The translations under genes and the position numbers were made by a program. A DNA stretch of 64,000 bases from Bacillus manliponensis (lineage in GTDB: Bacteria; Bacillota; Bacilli; Bacillales; Bacillaceae_G). The notes beneath the pieces were generated by a model. It saw nothing but the letters and a program-made list of their open reading frames with translations. It was not told where the DNA came from and did no database searches. Shown one piece after another: positions 26,678 through 35,631 of this stretch. The DNA lies in assembly GCF_000712595.1 (NCBI RefSeq), contig NZ_JOTN01000008.1, forward strand, positions 62,001 through 126,000, read 5' to 3'. The number at the start of each line of letters is the position of its first letter. Positions within the stretch are counted from its first letter, which is position 1.

Positions 26678-28069
26678 ATGAAGAAATGGGAGCAGAGCCC
26701 TTTTTCTCGTGTAAAACGACTAAGTTTTAAAGGCGCTGGCAAAAAGAGAATTGGGACATTATTGTTAGCTTTTATGTTAGTACTAAGTATGCCAGCAACT
26801 AGTTTAGCTGTCGGTAAAGGTGCAAAAGGACCGGATATTTATGTTATTCAAGGAATGTTAAAATCAATTGGTAGTTATGCAGGGAGTATTAGTGGAGTAT
26901 ATGATGATACAACAGTTGCTGGAGTGAAGTATTATCAGAAGAAGCACGGATTACCAGTGACAGGGGTAGTAGACGATCGCACATTCCAATCTATTACGTA
27001 TACGTATTCAAATATAAAAATGGGAATCAAACCGGGAGGACGTGGTAAAGGCGGCCCAGGCGAAGGCCCGGGAGCAGGTAAAGGCGGCCCAGGCGGAGGT
27101 CCGGGAGCAGGTAAAGGTGGCGCAGGAGCAGGCGAAGGTCCAGGAGCAGGTAAAGGTGGCGCAGGAGCAGGCGAAGGTCCGGGAGCAGGTAAAGGTGGCG
27201 CAGGAGCAGGCGAAGGTCCAGGAGCAGGTAAAGGTGGCGCAGGAGCAGGCGAAGGTCCAGGAGCAGGTAAAGGTGGCGCAGGAGCAGGCGAAGGTCCAGG
27301 AGCAGGTAAAGGTGGCGCAGGAGCAGGCGAAGGTCCAGGAGCAGGTAAAGGTGGCGCAGGAGCAGGCGAAGGTCCAGGAGCAGGTAAAGGTGGCGCAGGA
27401 GCAGGCGAAGGTCCAGGAGCAGGTAAAGGTGGCGCAGGAGCAGGCGAAGGTCCAGGAGCAGGTAAAGGTGGCGCAGGAGCAGGCGAAGGTCCAGGAGCAG
27501 GTAAAGGTGGCGCAGGAGCAGGCGAAGGTCCAGGAGCAGGTAAAGGTGGCGCAGGAGCAGGCGAAGGTCCAGGAGCAGGTAAAGGTGGCGCAGGAGCAGG
27601 CGAAGGTCCAGGAGCAGGTAAAGGTGGCGCAGGAGCAGGCGAAGGTCCAGGAGCAGGTAAAGGTGGCGCAGGAGCAGGCGAAGGTCCAGGAGCAGGTAAA
27701 GGTGGCGCAGGAGCAGGCGAAGGTCCAGGGGCAGGTAAAGGTCCAGGAGCAGGTAAAGGTCCAGAAACAGGCGAAGGCCCAGGGGCAGGTAAAGGTCCAG
27801 AAACAGGCGAAGGTCCAGGGGCAGGTAAAGGTCCAGGGGCAGGTAAAGGTCCAGAAACAGGCGAAGGTCCAGGGGCAGGTAAAGGCCAAGGAACAGGCGA
27901 AGGCCCAGGGGCAGGTAAAGGCCAAGGAACAGGCGAAGGCCCAGGGGCAGGTAAAGGTCAAGGAACAGGTAATGGTTCAGGCGGAGGCCAAGGAACAGGT
28001 AATGGTTCAGGCGAAGGTCAAGGAACAGGTAATGGCGGACAGAATGGTTCAATGAAAAGAGGTAACTAA
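26678..28069 (+). CDS. Secreted peptidoglycan-binding-domain protein with Gly-rich repeats
   Basis: The 463-residue protein has a basic N-terminus and signal peptide (about residues 20-45, LLLAFMLVLSMPATSLA), a single peptidoglycan-binding type 1 domain at about 48-105 (DIYVIQGMLKSIGSYAGSISGVYD through YYQKKHGLPVTGVVDDRTF), and then about 340 residues made only of short Gly-rich repeats. The main unit is GPGAGKGGAGAGE, repeated 16 times, followed by shorter GPGAGK, GPETGE and GQGTGN variants. Glycine falls at nearly every second position, so this is not collagen-type Gly-X-Y. A wall-, spore- or exosporium-surface location is inferred. ATG 26678 follows AAAGGAG. Confidence 0.85.
   Translation: MKKWEQSPFSRVKRLSFKGAGKKRIGTLLLAFMLVLSMPATSLAVGKGAKGPDIYVIQGMLKSIGSYAGSISGVYDDTTVAGVKYYQKKHGLPVTGVVDDRTFQSITYTYSNIKMGIKPGGRGKGGPGEGPGAGKGGPGGGPGAGKGGAGAGEGPGAGKGGAGAGEGPGAGKGGAGAGEGPGAGKGGAGAGEGPGAGKGGAGAGEGPGAGKGGAGAGEGPGAGKGGAGAGEGPGAGKGGAGAGEGPGAGKGGAGAGEGPGAGKGGAGAGEGPGAGKGGAGAGEGPGAGKGGAGAGEGPGAGKGGAGAGEGPGAGKGGAGAGEGPGAGKGGAGAGEGPGAGKGGAGAGEGPGAGKGPGAGKGPETGEGPGAGKGPETGEGPGAGKGPGAGKGPETGEGPGAGKGQGTGEGPGAGKGQGTGEGPGAGKGQGTGNGSGGGQGTGNGSGEGQGTGNGGQNGSMKRGN
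27098..27721 (+). repeat. Sixteen tandem 39-bp coding repeats
   Basis: The unit starts GGTCCAGGAGCAGGTAAAGG and repeats with exact 39-bp period from 27098 to 27721, almost without substitutions apart from CCG for CCA in units 1 and 3. Diverged 18- to 24-bp sub-units continue to about 28040. The G-rich composition is far from the AT-rich neighbours. Near-identity suggests recent expansion by slippage or unequal exchange, so copy number probably varies between strains. Confidence 0.95.
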
Positions 28070-28088
28070 ACCTTTTCATTGATAAAGT

Positions 28089-28128
28089 AAAAAACCCCCC
28101 TTGAGAATAATCTTTAAGGGGGGTCTTT
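28089..28128. terminator. Bidirectional intrinsic terminator
   Basis: CCCCCCTTGAG (28095) and CTTTAAGGGGGG (28112) form a stem flanked by A-rich and T-rich sequence, between the convergent repeat-protein gene and the siderophore permease operon. Confidence 0.85.
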
Positions 28129-29133
28129 CTACTTTTTAAATAATAAGTACATAAAATAAGGTGCACCAATCATCGCTGCCATAATTCCAGCTGGAATACC
28201 ATCAGGTTCTAAAATTTGACGTCCAATTAAGTCTGCGATAAATAAGAGCCATCCACCTAGTAAAATCGCAACTGGCATAAAGAGTTGGTGTCTTGGACCA
28301 ACTAAAGCTTTTGCGATATGGGGAGCCATCAAACCAATAAAGGCAATGCCCCCTGTAACAGAAACAGCTGCAGACGCTAGGGCAACTGCTGTTAAAAGGA
28401 GTATGCGTCTTTCTTTTTCAACAGCTATCCCCACTCCAATTGATACCTCTTCATTTAAGGAAAGTAAATTTAAACGTTGGGCTTTATATAAACTGAAAGG
28501 AATCAAAATAGCTAGCCACGGCAAGATTGCCCAAATGAAAGGCCAATCATCACCCCAAATATTTCCGGCAATCCACTTCGCAATAAAATCTACCTTTGAT
28601 CGCTCACCAGAGGAAATAAGCACAATCATCAGTCCAGAAAGGGCCATTGAAAAGCCAATTCCAACTAACGTTAAGCGAACTGGCTGCAACCCTGTCCGTT
28701 TATCGTATGAAAATACGTAAATGAGACAAGCTGTAATGAAAGCACCGAGAAAAGCAACAAACGGTAGCACATATACAAATGATTCTTGTTCGATTGGGAA
28801 AAATAAAAATAACACTGTAATGGCTACACCGGCCCCCGAGTTAATACCGATAATTCCCGGTTCGGCTAAATCATTTCTTGTAATTCCTTGCAAAATTGCA
28901 CCGGATAATGCAAGAGCCATCCCTGCTAATAATGTAATAATAATTCTTGGCAATCGAATCGAAAATAGGATGAATTCTTCTTTAAATGTACCTTGTCCGA
29001 AAAGTGTCGGAAGTAATCGATCGAAAGATAAAGAAGCTTGGCCAATTCCCATACCAATGATGATACTTACGATAGTAAGCAAGGTAATGAAAGCTAGAAC
29101 CATTCTTTGCTTTTTTAGTAACGCTGGGTTCAT
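28129..29133 (-). CDS. Iron-siderophore ABC transporter permease (FecCD family), second subunit
   Basis: The 334-residue inner-membrane permease has about nine or ten helices and FecCD landmarks: IRLPRIIITLLAGMALALSGAILQGITRNDLAEPGIIGINSGAG near the N-terminus and VTGGIAFIGLMAPHIAKALVGPRHQ around 265-290, the loop that contacts the ATPase. Its start overlaps the stop of the partner permease by 4 bp. GGAGGT lies 11 bases before the ATG. It completes a heterodimeric channel for a ferric siderophore or ferric citrate. No ATPase gene is present in the operon. Confidence 0.93.
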   Translation of the reverse strand: MNPALLKKQRMVLAFITLLTIVSIIIGMGIGQASLSFDRLLPTLFGQGTFKEEFILFSIRLPRIIITLLAGMALALSGAILQGITRNDLAEPGIIGINSGAGVAITVLFLFFPIEQESFVYVLPFVAFLGAFITACLIYVFSYDKRTGLQPVRLTLVGIGFSMALSGLMIVLISSGERSKVDFIAKWIAGNIWGDDWPFIWAILPWLAILIPFSLYKAQRLNLLSLNEEVSIGVGIAVEKERRILLLTAVALASAAVSVTGGIAFIGLMAPHIAKALVGPRHQLFMPVAILLGGWLLFIADLIGRQILEPDGIPAGIMAAMIGAPYFMYLLFKK

Positions 29134-30140
29134 GAGAATGTTCGACCTCCTTTTCGTACAATAAATAAGAAGAAAGGTAATCCTACTATGGATATGACAG
29201 CAACAATCGATGTTTCATATGGTGAATTAATTGTTCGTCCGATTGTATCAGCTAATAACATAAATGCTGCTCCTATAGTCGCGCACATTGGAATAATGAA
29301 ACGGTAATCTGTTCCAACAATGGAGCGTACGATATGGGGAATCATTAAGCCAACAAAAGCTAAGTTCCCAGCGAGTGCCACAGCAGCACCGGCTAATATA
29401 ATAACGATAATAAAGAGAATTGTTTTAATAAGGATAATTCTTTGACCTAATCCAATTGCAACTTCTTCATTTAAGCTTAAAACAGTTAGTTGTTTAGAAA
29501 AGAGTATTGCAATAATTGTTGCGATTGTAATAGCAGGAACAATGATTTGCAGTTGCCCCCAAGTTGTTCCAACAGTTCCACCAGCTGTCCACATTGACAC
29601 ATCTTTTGATAGTTTAAAATAAAGGGTTATTCCTTCAGAAAATGCTTGTAAAAAAGCAGTCACAGCAGCACCAGCTAAAACGAGGCGTAGTGGTGAAAAG
29701 CCTCCTCGCTTCATGTTGCTAATACCAAAAACCATCATTGCTCCAGCAGCAGCACCAACAAAGCAAGCAATCATAATAGAGAAATAGTTTGCTGAAGGAA
29801 TAAGTGCAATTGTAATAACAAGCGCTAAATTTGCGCCAGCAGTTAATCCAAGTAAGCCTGGATCAGCTAAAGAGTTTCTTGTTACACCTTGCATGATAGC
29901 ACCAGAAATAGTGAGTGCAGCACCAACAAATATAGCTGCAATTTCACGTGGCAGGCGGATATCACGAATGATAGAAACTTTATCGCTCATATCATTAGTC
30001 GTAAGTGCAAGCCATACATCTTTCATTGAAGTTTCTGCTGCGCCAAACATCATCGCGATGAAAAATGAACAAAGGAAAATTAGTACAGATCCAATGAACT
30101 TGTATGTAAAAGGTATAGAACGTAGCTTACTTGTTTCCAT
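29130..30140 (-). CDS. Iron-siderophore ABC transporter permease (FecCD family), first subunit
   Basis: The 336-residue permease shows IRLPREIAAIFVGAALTISGAIMQGVTRNSLADPGLLGLTAGA and, near the end, LAGNLAFVGLMIPHIVRSIVGTD, the same landmarks as its partner. About nine hydrophobic helices are visible. ATG 30140 is used because a GTGAT ribosome-site-like element lies just before it; a GTG at 30149 is also in frame. It follows the binding-protein gene by about 100 bp and overlaps the second permease gene by 4 bp. Confidence 0.92.
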   Translation of the reverse strand: METSKLRSIPFTYKFIGSVLIFLCSFFIAMMFGAAETSMKDVWLALTTNDMSDKVSIIRDIRLPREIAAIFVGAALTISGAIMQGVTRNSLADPGLLGLTAGANLALVITIALIPSANYFSIMIACFVGAAAGAMMVFGISNMKRGGFSPLRLVLAGAAVTAFLQAFSEGITLYFKLSKDVSMWTAGGTVGTTWGQLQIIVPAITIATIIAILFSKQLTVLSLNEEVAIGLGQRIILIKTILFIIVIILAGAAVALAGNLAFVGLMIPHIVRSIVGTDYRFIIPMCATIGAAFMLLADTIGRTINSPYETSIVAVISIVGLPFFLFIVRKGGRTFS

Positions 30141-30243
30141 TTGTATCACATCTTTTCTTTATGAGAATAAAGGAAGAGGAATTCTTAGTATAAGAATTCC
30201 TCTTTGTAATATTATACTCCACTAATAGGTTATTAGTTAAACC

Positions 30244-31158
30244 TTATTTTTGAAGAAAGCTTTTTGTAAAGAAATCTAATTGATAATCTAGCGTTAATGG
30301 ATCGTTAAAGAAAAATTCGCTTGCATCCGCTTCGAATACTTGATTATTTTTTACAGCAGGCATATTTTTGTAGCTATCTGTTTCTTGGAATGAACTGTCT
30401 GCGCTGCTTTGCTTACTTATAACTAAGTAGTCGCCTACATACTCAGGAAGAACTTCTGCTGATAAAGCATAATAGCCATCCTTTTGTGCCATTTCTTTTA
30501 CCTTTTCAGGCATTTTTAATTTCATTTCTTGGTATAGAATTTCTGTACCGCGTCCCCAGTTATCGCCAAATACGTATAGTTGCTTATCGAAGTTTTCGAT
30601 AACAGTAACTGTTGCGTCTTCACCGATTTTCGCACGAATGTCATCGCCAGATTTTGCAGCACGTTTTTTGAAATCATTAACCCAATCTTTTGCTTCTTTT
30701 TCTTTATTTAGTAATTTTCCGATTTCGATATGTTGCGTTAAGTAATCAACTTTTCCATATGTGTATGTTACAGTTGGTGCGATTTTTTTTAGTTTATCAA
30801 TGTTTTTAGTATTTGATAGACCGATAATTAAATCCGGATCTAGTTCGATAATTTTTTCAATATTTTCATCTGATACTTCTACAGCATCTTTTAAGCCTTT
30901 TTCAAAACGAGGGTTTGCTTTAGACCATGAATCAACACCAACAACATTTACGCCTAAAGACATTACGTTACCGGCAAATGTTGATAGAACAACAACACGT
31001 TCTGGATTTGCGGGTACTTCAACTTTCCCGTTTTCAGATTGATACGTAATTGTATCTGATTTATTTCCTTTTAAATCTGCATTGTCTTTAGATGGATTGC
31101 TACAAGCTCCCATAACAAAGACAAATAGTAATACGAATGAGAATAATAATTTCTTCAT
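30244..31158 (-). CDS. fctC: Iron-siderophore/ferric citrate binding lipoprotein
   Basis: This extracytoplasmic solute-binding protein captures a ferric chelate for the two permeases. The 304-residue protein has a lipoprotein signal ending VFVMGACSN (lipidated Cys19), then the FecB/FepB fold: VEVPANPERVVVLSTFAGNVMSLGV, IIELDPDLIIG, APTVTYTYGK and a DNWGRGTEILYQE segment. The position beside ahpCF and a TrxR-like reductase suggests the B. cereus ferric citrate protein FctC; that symbol is from memory of the locus and should be confirmed. A perfect Fur box lies 118 bp upstream. Confidence 0.85.
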   Translation of the reverse strand: MKKLLFSFVLLFVFVMGACSNPSKDNADLKGNKSDTITYQSENGKVEVPANPERVVVLSTFAGNVMSLGVNVVGVDSWSKANPRFEKGLKDAVEVSDENIEKIIELDPDLIIGLSNTKNIDKLKKIAPTVTYTYGKVDYLTQHIEIGKLLNKEKEAKDWVNDFKKRAAKSGDDIRAKIGEDATVTVIENFDKQLYVFGDNWGRGTEILYQEMKLKMPEKVKEMAQKDGYYALSAEVLPEYVGDYLVISKQSSADSSFQETDSYKNMPAVKNNQVFEADASEFFFNDPLTLDYQLDFFTKSFLQK

Positions 31159-31275
31159 TTGTTTTCTCCTTTTATAAAATTATTGAATATAACATAGTTT
31201 GTGTATGTAAGAAACGATTTAGTCAGTAGCAGATGAATCATTGTTTGACTTTATTTTAAGGATAGGTAATAATTG

Positions 31276-31290
31276 TGATAATGATTATCA
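31276..31290. promoter_or_regulatory. Fur box, perfect 7-1-7 match
   Basis: TGATAATGATTATCA matches the Bacillus Fur consensus TGATAATnATTATCA at every position. It sits in the 244-bp region between the divergent binding-protein gene and the reductase gene, and could repress either or both when iron is sufficient. A TATAAT at 31310-31315 is a candidate -10 for the reductase. Confidence 0.92.
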
Positions 31291-31402
31291 ATACCGCTGA
31301 CCTACATACTATAATGTTTATTTATATAAGTTGTCAATAGTTATTCTAATATCAAGATTTAGTTGAAAATGCTTCTACTTTTAGATCGGAGAGTGAACGA
31401 AG

Positions 31403-32455
31403 ATGAAACAAGATGAGTTGTTTGATATAACGATAATTGGAGGAGGTCCTGCTGGTTTATACGCCGCTTTTTATAGTGGGCTTCGAGGAATGAAGACAAA
31501 AATTGTTGAGTATCAACCGAAACTAGGCGGAAAGGTACACGTATATCCAGAGAAAATGATTTGGGACGTTGGAGGATTGTTGCCTACTACGGGGGCACAA
31601 TTAATAGAGCAAATTACAAAACAAGGGCTTACATTTAATCCAGAAGTTGTATTAAATGAAAAAATAGAATCAATCTCACGTAATGAAGAAGGTATTTTCA
31701 CTTTACACGCTGCCTCCGGTCATCAGCACATTTCTAAAACAGTTCTTGTTGCAATTGGAAGCGGGATATTAAACCCGCAGAAGCTTGAAATAGAAGGAGC
31801 AGAGCGATTTGAAGTTTCCAATTTAAATTATACAGTGAAGTCTCTGCAGCATTTTAAAGGTAAGACGGTTATCGTTTCTGGTGGCGGAAACTCTGCAATT
31901 GATTGGGCAAATGAATTAGAACCAGTTGCTAAAAAAGTATATATAACATATCGAAAAGACAAATTAGCAGGTCATGAAGCACAAGTAGAACAATTGCTAA
32001 ATAGTTCTGCGGAATGTCTGTTAAATACGACAATTACAAAGTTACTTGCAAGTGATAATCATGAATATATCGAACAAGTTGAGTTAACAAATCAAAAAAC
32101 AGGTGAAGTTTCTTATTTAGCAGTGGATGAGGTCGTAATTAATCATGGCTATGAGCGTGATGCAACATTGCTTGAAAATAGTAATCTTCCAATTGATAGA
32201 GCGGATGACTATTATATTGCTTGTAATGCAAATAGTGAATCGTCTGTACCAGGTTTGTATGCTGCTGGTGATATTTTAAAGCATGAAGGAAAGCTACATT
32301 TAATTGCTGGTGCTTTTCAAGATGCCGCAAATGCTGTTAATAAAGCAAAACAATTTATCGAGCCTGATGCAAATGGTTATGCAATGGTTTCTTCGCATAA
32401 CGATGTATTTAAAGAGCGTAATCGTGAGCTTGTAAAACAAATGATGAAATCATAA
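31403..32455 (+). CDS. Ferredoxin/flavodoxin-NADP+ reductase, thioredoxin-reductase-like
   Basis: The 350-residue flavoprotein has the FAD motif IIGGGPAGLYAAFYSGLRG at residues 11-29, the NADPH motif VSGGGNSAIDWANEL near 155, and the closing PGLYAAGDI with GAFQDAANAVNKA. It lacks the CxxC of thioredoxin reductases, which identifies the FNR group typified by B. subtilis YumC. The likely task is reducing flavodoxin or ferredoxin with NADPH. Divergent placement from a siderophore-uptake operon around a Fur box suggests a link to iron release or iron limitation. One of the three FNRs reported in B. cereus maps to this kind of locus. Confidence 0.9.
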   Translation: MKQDELFDITIIGGGPAGLYAAFYSGLRGMKTKIVEYQPKLGGKVHVYPEKMIWDVGGLLPTTGAQLIEQITKQGLTFNPEVVLNEKIESISRNEEGIFTLHAASGHQHISKTVLVAIGSGILNPQKLEIEGAERFEVSNLNYTVKSLQHFKGKTVIVSGGGNSAIDWANELEPVAKKVYITYRKDKLAGHEAQVEQLLNSSAECLLNTTITKLLASDNHEYIEQVELTNQKTGEVSYLAVDEVVINHGYERDATLLENSNLPIDRADDYYIACNANSESSVPGLYAAGDILKHEGKLHLIAGAFQDAANAVNKAKQFIEPDANGYAMVSSHNDVFKERNRELVKQMMKS

Positions 32456-32485
32456 AAAGCAGCATTTTAAAATGCTGCTTTTTAT
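32454..32485 (+). terminator. Intrinsic terminator
   Basis: AAAAAGCAGCATTTT and AAAATGCTGCTTTTT form a perfect 15-bp palindromic stem directly after the reductase stop codon. Confidence 0.85.
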
Positions 32486-32525
32486 TTTGATTAAGAAGCT
32501 AATGGTTACTTTAGATAGGAAAATA

Positions 32526-32553
32526 TTGACTATAATATATAGCGAGATATAAT
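32526..32553 (+). promoter_or_regulatory. Sigma-A promoter of the deoxyribose-salvage operon
   Basis: TTGACT (32526-32531) and TATAAT (32548-32553) are spaced by 16 bp, 120 bp upstream of the kinase start. Confidence 0.65.
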
Positions 32554-32633
32554 GAAAGTAGATGTTCGTTTCAAACAATATGTAATAAAAATCAAGGATT
32601 GAGTTCTATCAATCTATTTATTTTATTATTTTC

Positions 32634-32647
32634 AGAAAGCGCTTACA
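32634..32647 (+). promoter_or_regulatory. cre-like site (CcpA)
   Basis: AGAAAGCGCTTACA differs from the cre form TGnAAnCGnTnnCA only at the first base. It lies in the transcribed leader, 25 bp before the kinase start, where CcpA would block elongation or initiation during growth on preferred sugars. Confidence 0.65.
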
Positions 32648-32672
32648 ATTATGAGGGTGTGGGGGAGAAACT

Positions 32673-33905
32673 ATGTCTAAGTTCACAAATTATTTTTTAA
32701 TGGAAGCACAAGATGTAATTGAGTATGTAGTAGAAAAGCTACCGATGTTTGAAGAAAAAGAACATTTATGTTGTAAAGAAATTGGTGACGGTAATTTGAA
32801 TTATGTATTTCGTGTTTGGGATGAAGAAAAGGGGACTTCTATCATTGTGAAACAAGCGGGAGATACAGCAAGAATTTCAGATGAATTTAAATTATCGACA
32901 AATCGCATTCGTATTGAGTCAGACGTGCTGAAGTTAGAGGGAGAATTGGCACCAGGACTTGTGCCGCGAGTGTATCTCTATGATGACGTAATGAATTGTT
33001 GCGTAATGGAAGATTTATCGGATCATACAATTCTTCGTACAGCTCTGTTACATCATGAAATATTCCCGAAGTTAGCAGAGGATATTACTACATTTTTAGT
33101 ACGTAACCTTTTATTAACATCCGATGTTGTGATGAATCATAAAGAAAAGAAAGAGTTAGTGAAAAATTACATTAATCCAGAGCTTTGTGAGATTACAGAA
33201 GATCTTGTGTACTCTGAGCCATACGTAAATCATAACGAAAGAAATGAACTATTCTTACTAAATGAAGAGTGGATTCAAAAGAATATATATGAAGATGTGA
33301 AGTTACGAACAGAAGTAGCCAAATTAAAGTTTTCATTTATGACAAATGCACAGGCGTTATTACATGGTGACTTACATACTGGCTCTCTTTTTGTTCGGAG
33401 AGATTCAACAAAAGTAATTGATCCAGAATTTGCGTTTTATGGACCGATGGGCTACGACGTTGGAAATATCGTAGCAAATTTAATGTTTGCTTGGGTAAAC
33501 GCAGATGCGATAATGGAAGCAGGGGATCGAAAAGATAGTTATGTTGCTTGGTTAGAAAAGACCATTGCAGATGTGATTGATTTATTTAGCGAGAAATTTG
33601 TAGCTGCATGGGATATTCATGTAACAGATATAATGGCAAAGAATGATGAGTTTAAATTATGGTACTTAAACTCTGTCTTAGCAGATACAGCAGCTGTTAC
33701 AGGACTTGAATTAATTCGTCGCATTGTTGGATTAGCAAAAGTAAAGGATATTACTTCAATCGAAGACGAACAGGCAAGAGCTAGAGCAGAACGCATTTGT
33801 TTACAAGCAGCAAAATTATTTGTATTACAAGCAAGTACGTTCAAAACAGGTGCTGATTTTATACAAGTGTTGCAAAAAGAGGCACATTCATACAGCAAAG
33901 CGTAG
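32673..33905 (+). CDS. drdK: 5-deoxyribose / S-methyl-5-thioribose kinase
   Basis: The 410-residue kinase (MtnK-like, aminoglycoside-phosphotransferase fold) phosphorylates the 1-position of 5-deoxyribose or methylthioribose. Visible parts are the glycine loop region [18 protein letters not shown], the IIVKQAG lysine, [11 protein letters not shown], the catalytic [13 protein letters not shown] near residue 230, and the metal motif [18 protein letters not shown]. In B. thuringiensis a kinase-isomerase-aldolase cluster of this kind handles 5-deoxyribose, the by-product of radical SAM enzymes; the third gene here fits that cluster rather than classical methionine salvage. Methylthioribose kinase activity may remain. 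Confidence 0.85.
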   Translation: MSKFTNYFLMEAQDVIEYVVEKLPMFEEKEHLCCKEIGDGNLNYVFRVWDEEKGTSIIVKQAGDTARISDEFKLSTNRIRIESDVLKLEGELAPGLVPRVYLYDDVMNCCVMEDLSDHTILRTALLHHEIFPKLAEDITTFLVRNLLLTSDVVMNHKEKKELVKNYINPELCEITEDLVYSEPYVNHNERNELFLLNEEWIQKNIYEDVKLRTEVAKLKFSFMTNAQALLHGDLHTGSLFVRRDSTKVIDPEFAFYGPMGYDVGNIVANLMFAWVNADAIMEAGDRKDSYVAWLEKTIADVIDLFSEKFVAAWDIHVTDIMAKNDEFKLWYLNSVLADTAAVTGLELIRRIVGLAKVKDITSIEDEQARARAERICLQAAKLFVLQASTFKTGADFIQVLQKEAHSYSKA

Positions 33906-33917
33906 GGAGAGAAGATC

Positions 33918-34964
33918 ATGTCAGAACAATTAATACCTATTCAGTGGAAAAATGATGCATTAGTTTTACTAGATCAAACTGTATTGCCAAATGAAGTTGT
34001 ATATGAAGAGTTTACGACTGCAGAAGGTGTATGGGATGCTATTCAAGTGATGAAAGTAAGAGGTGCACCAGCGATTGGAGTTTCAGCAGCTTACGGTGTG
34101 TACTTAGGGGTAAGAGATGCTAAAGAAGATGATATGGAGAGTTTTATTCGCGAAGTTGAAAAAGCATGTGCATATTTAGCAACTTCAAGACCAACGGCTG
34201 TAAATTTATTTTGGGCATTAGAGCGTATGGAGCGTGTCGCAAAGGAACATACAAACATTCTTGTTTCAAAATTGAAAAATCTTTTGCTAGAAGAGGCAAA
34301 AATCATTCATAAAGAAGATGAAGAAATTAATCGTCAAATTGGCGAGCATGCCCTTACACTTTTTAAAGATGAAATGGGCTTGCTCACACATTGTAATGCC
34401 GGTGCTTTAGCAACGACAAAGTATGGTACAGCAACAGCACCGATGTATTTAGCGAAGGAAAAAGGTTGGAATTTAAAAATTTACTCGGATGAAACACGTC
34501 CAAGATTACAAGGTTCCACACTAACGGCTTTAGAGTTACAACGAGCAGGTATTGATGTAACGGTTATTACCGATAACATGGCTGCCATGGTGATGTCGCA
34601 AGGGAAAATTGATGCAGTAATTGTTGGCTGTGACCGAGTTGCAGCAAACGGTGATGTTGCGAATAAAATTGGGACGTTAGGTGTTTCGATTCTAGCAAAA
34701 TATTATAATATTCCTTTCTATGTAGCAGCGCCAACACCAACAATTGACTTGAATACACCCACCGGAAAAGAAATTCCAATTGAAGAGCGCGACGCTTCAG
34801 AAGTGATTAATCGCTTTGGGCAATATTCAGCACCGGTAGATAGTAAAGTATACAATCCAGCATTTGATGTAACGCCGCATGAAAATGTAACAGCAATTAT
34901 TACGGAAAAAGGAATCATTCGCCCACCATTTGCGGAAAGCTTGCAGAAACTATTTATGAAATAA
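33918..34964 (+). CDS. drdI: 5-deoxyribose-1-phosphate / methylthioribose-1-phosphate isomerase
   Basis: The 348-residue MtnA-family aldose-ketose isomerase converts the 1-phosphate to the ribulose form. Conserved segments include [18 protein letters not shown] near residue 48, the catalytic Cys in [18 protein letters not shown] around 157-173, the [11 protein letters not shown] motif, TDNMAAMVM and the catalytic Asp in [20 protein letters not shown] near 238. It starts 12 bp after the kinase gene with GGAGAGAAGATC upstream. Whether it prefers the deoxy or methylthio sugar cannot be told from sequence. Confidence 0.9.
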   Translation: MSEQLIPIQWKNDALVLLDQTVLPNEVVYEEFTTAEGVWDAIQVMKVRGAPAIGVSAAYGVYLGVRDAKEDDMESFIREVEKACAYLATSRPTAVNLFWALERMERVAKEHTNILVSKLKNLLLEEAKIIHKEDEEINRQIGEHALTLFKDEMGLLTHCNAGALATTKYGTATAPMYLAKEKGWNLKIYSDETRPRLQGSTLTALELQRAGIDVTVITDNMAAMVMSQGKIDAVIVGCDRVAANGDVANKIGTLGVSILAKYYNIPFYVAAPTPTIDLNTPTGKEIPIEERDASEVINRFGQYSAPVDSKVYNPAFDVTPHENVTAIITEKGIIRPPFAESLQKLFMK

Positions 34965-34986
34965 GAGAACAAAGGGAGTGTATATA

Positions 34987-35631
34987 GTGCTACTACTACA
35001 AAAAGAGAGAGAAGATGTTGTAGAGTATGGTAAGAAGTTAATTGCAAGTGGCCTAACAAAAGGAACAGGCGGAAATATTAGTATTTTTAATCGAGAAAAA
35101 GGGCTTGTTGCAATGAGTCCAAGTGGATTAGAGTACTTTGAAACGGAGCCTGAAGATGTTGTAGTTCTAAATTTAGACGGTGAAATAGTAGATGGAGAGA
35201 GAAATCCATCTAGTGAACTAGATATGCATTTAATTTTTTATAAAAAAAGAGAAGATTTAAATGCACTTGTACATACGCATTCGCCATATGCAAAAACAAT
35301 TGCATCATTAGGGTGGGAGATTCCACCAGTTTCATATTTAATTGCATTTGCAGGACCAAATGTACGCTGTGCACCTTATGAAACATTTGGTACGAAAGAG
35401 CTAGCAGAAGTAGCTTATGAAGGAATGATTGATCGCCGAGCAGTTCTACTTGCAAATCACGGTTTAATTGCGGGAGGCAATACGATTAAAATGGCATTTA
35501 CGGTTGCGGAAGAAATAGAGTTTTGTGCTCAAATTTATTACCAAACAAAAGCAATTGGTGAACCGAAGTTATTAGGTGAAGAAGAACTACAACGATTGGC
35601 AAAAAAGTTTGAGACATACGGACAAAAATAA
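34987..35631 (+). CDS. drdA: Class II aldolase (5-deoxyribulose-1-phosphate / fuculose-phosphate aldolase)
   Basis: The 214-residue zinc aldolase has GTGGNISIFN near residue 27, SPSGLEYF, ASSELDMH-like PSSELDMHLIFY, the metal histidines in ALVHTHSPYAKT near 90, and the third His in LLANHGLIAGG near 155. It should cleave the deoxyribulose phosphate to dihydroxyacetone phosphate and acetaldehyde. GTG 34987 is chosen since AAAGGGAG lies eight bases upstream. Its TAA stop (35629-35631) lies inside the left end of a bcr1-like repeat. Confidence 0.86.
   Translation: MLLLQKEREDVVEYGKKLIASGLTKGTGGNISIFNREKGLVAMSPSGLEYFETEPEDVVVLNLDGEIVDGERNPSSELDMHLIFYKKREDLNALVHTHSPYAKTIASLGWEIPPVSYLIAFAGPNVRCAPYETFGTKELAEVAYEGMIDRRAVLLANHGLIAGGNTIKMAFTVAEEIEFCAQIYYQTKAIGEPKLLGEEELQRLAKKFETYGQK

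Noticed and set aside
27098-27721. CRISPR-like regular repeats
   Set aside because: Units are directly contiguous with no spacers and lie inside a coding frame; no cas genes are near.
27008-28169. Long reading frames on both strands and in another + frame across the Gly-rich repeat region
   Set aside because: A 39-bp unit without stop codons keeps several frames open by itself; these frames have no ribosome site, and only the frame with the signal peptide and domain makes sense.
32486-32672. SAM riboswitch (S-box) before the MtnK-like gene
   Set aside because: The leader lacks the S-box core and a terminator-antiterminator pair; a cre-like site is present instead.
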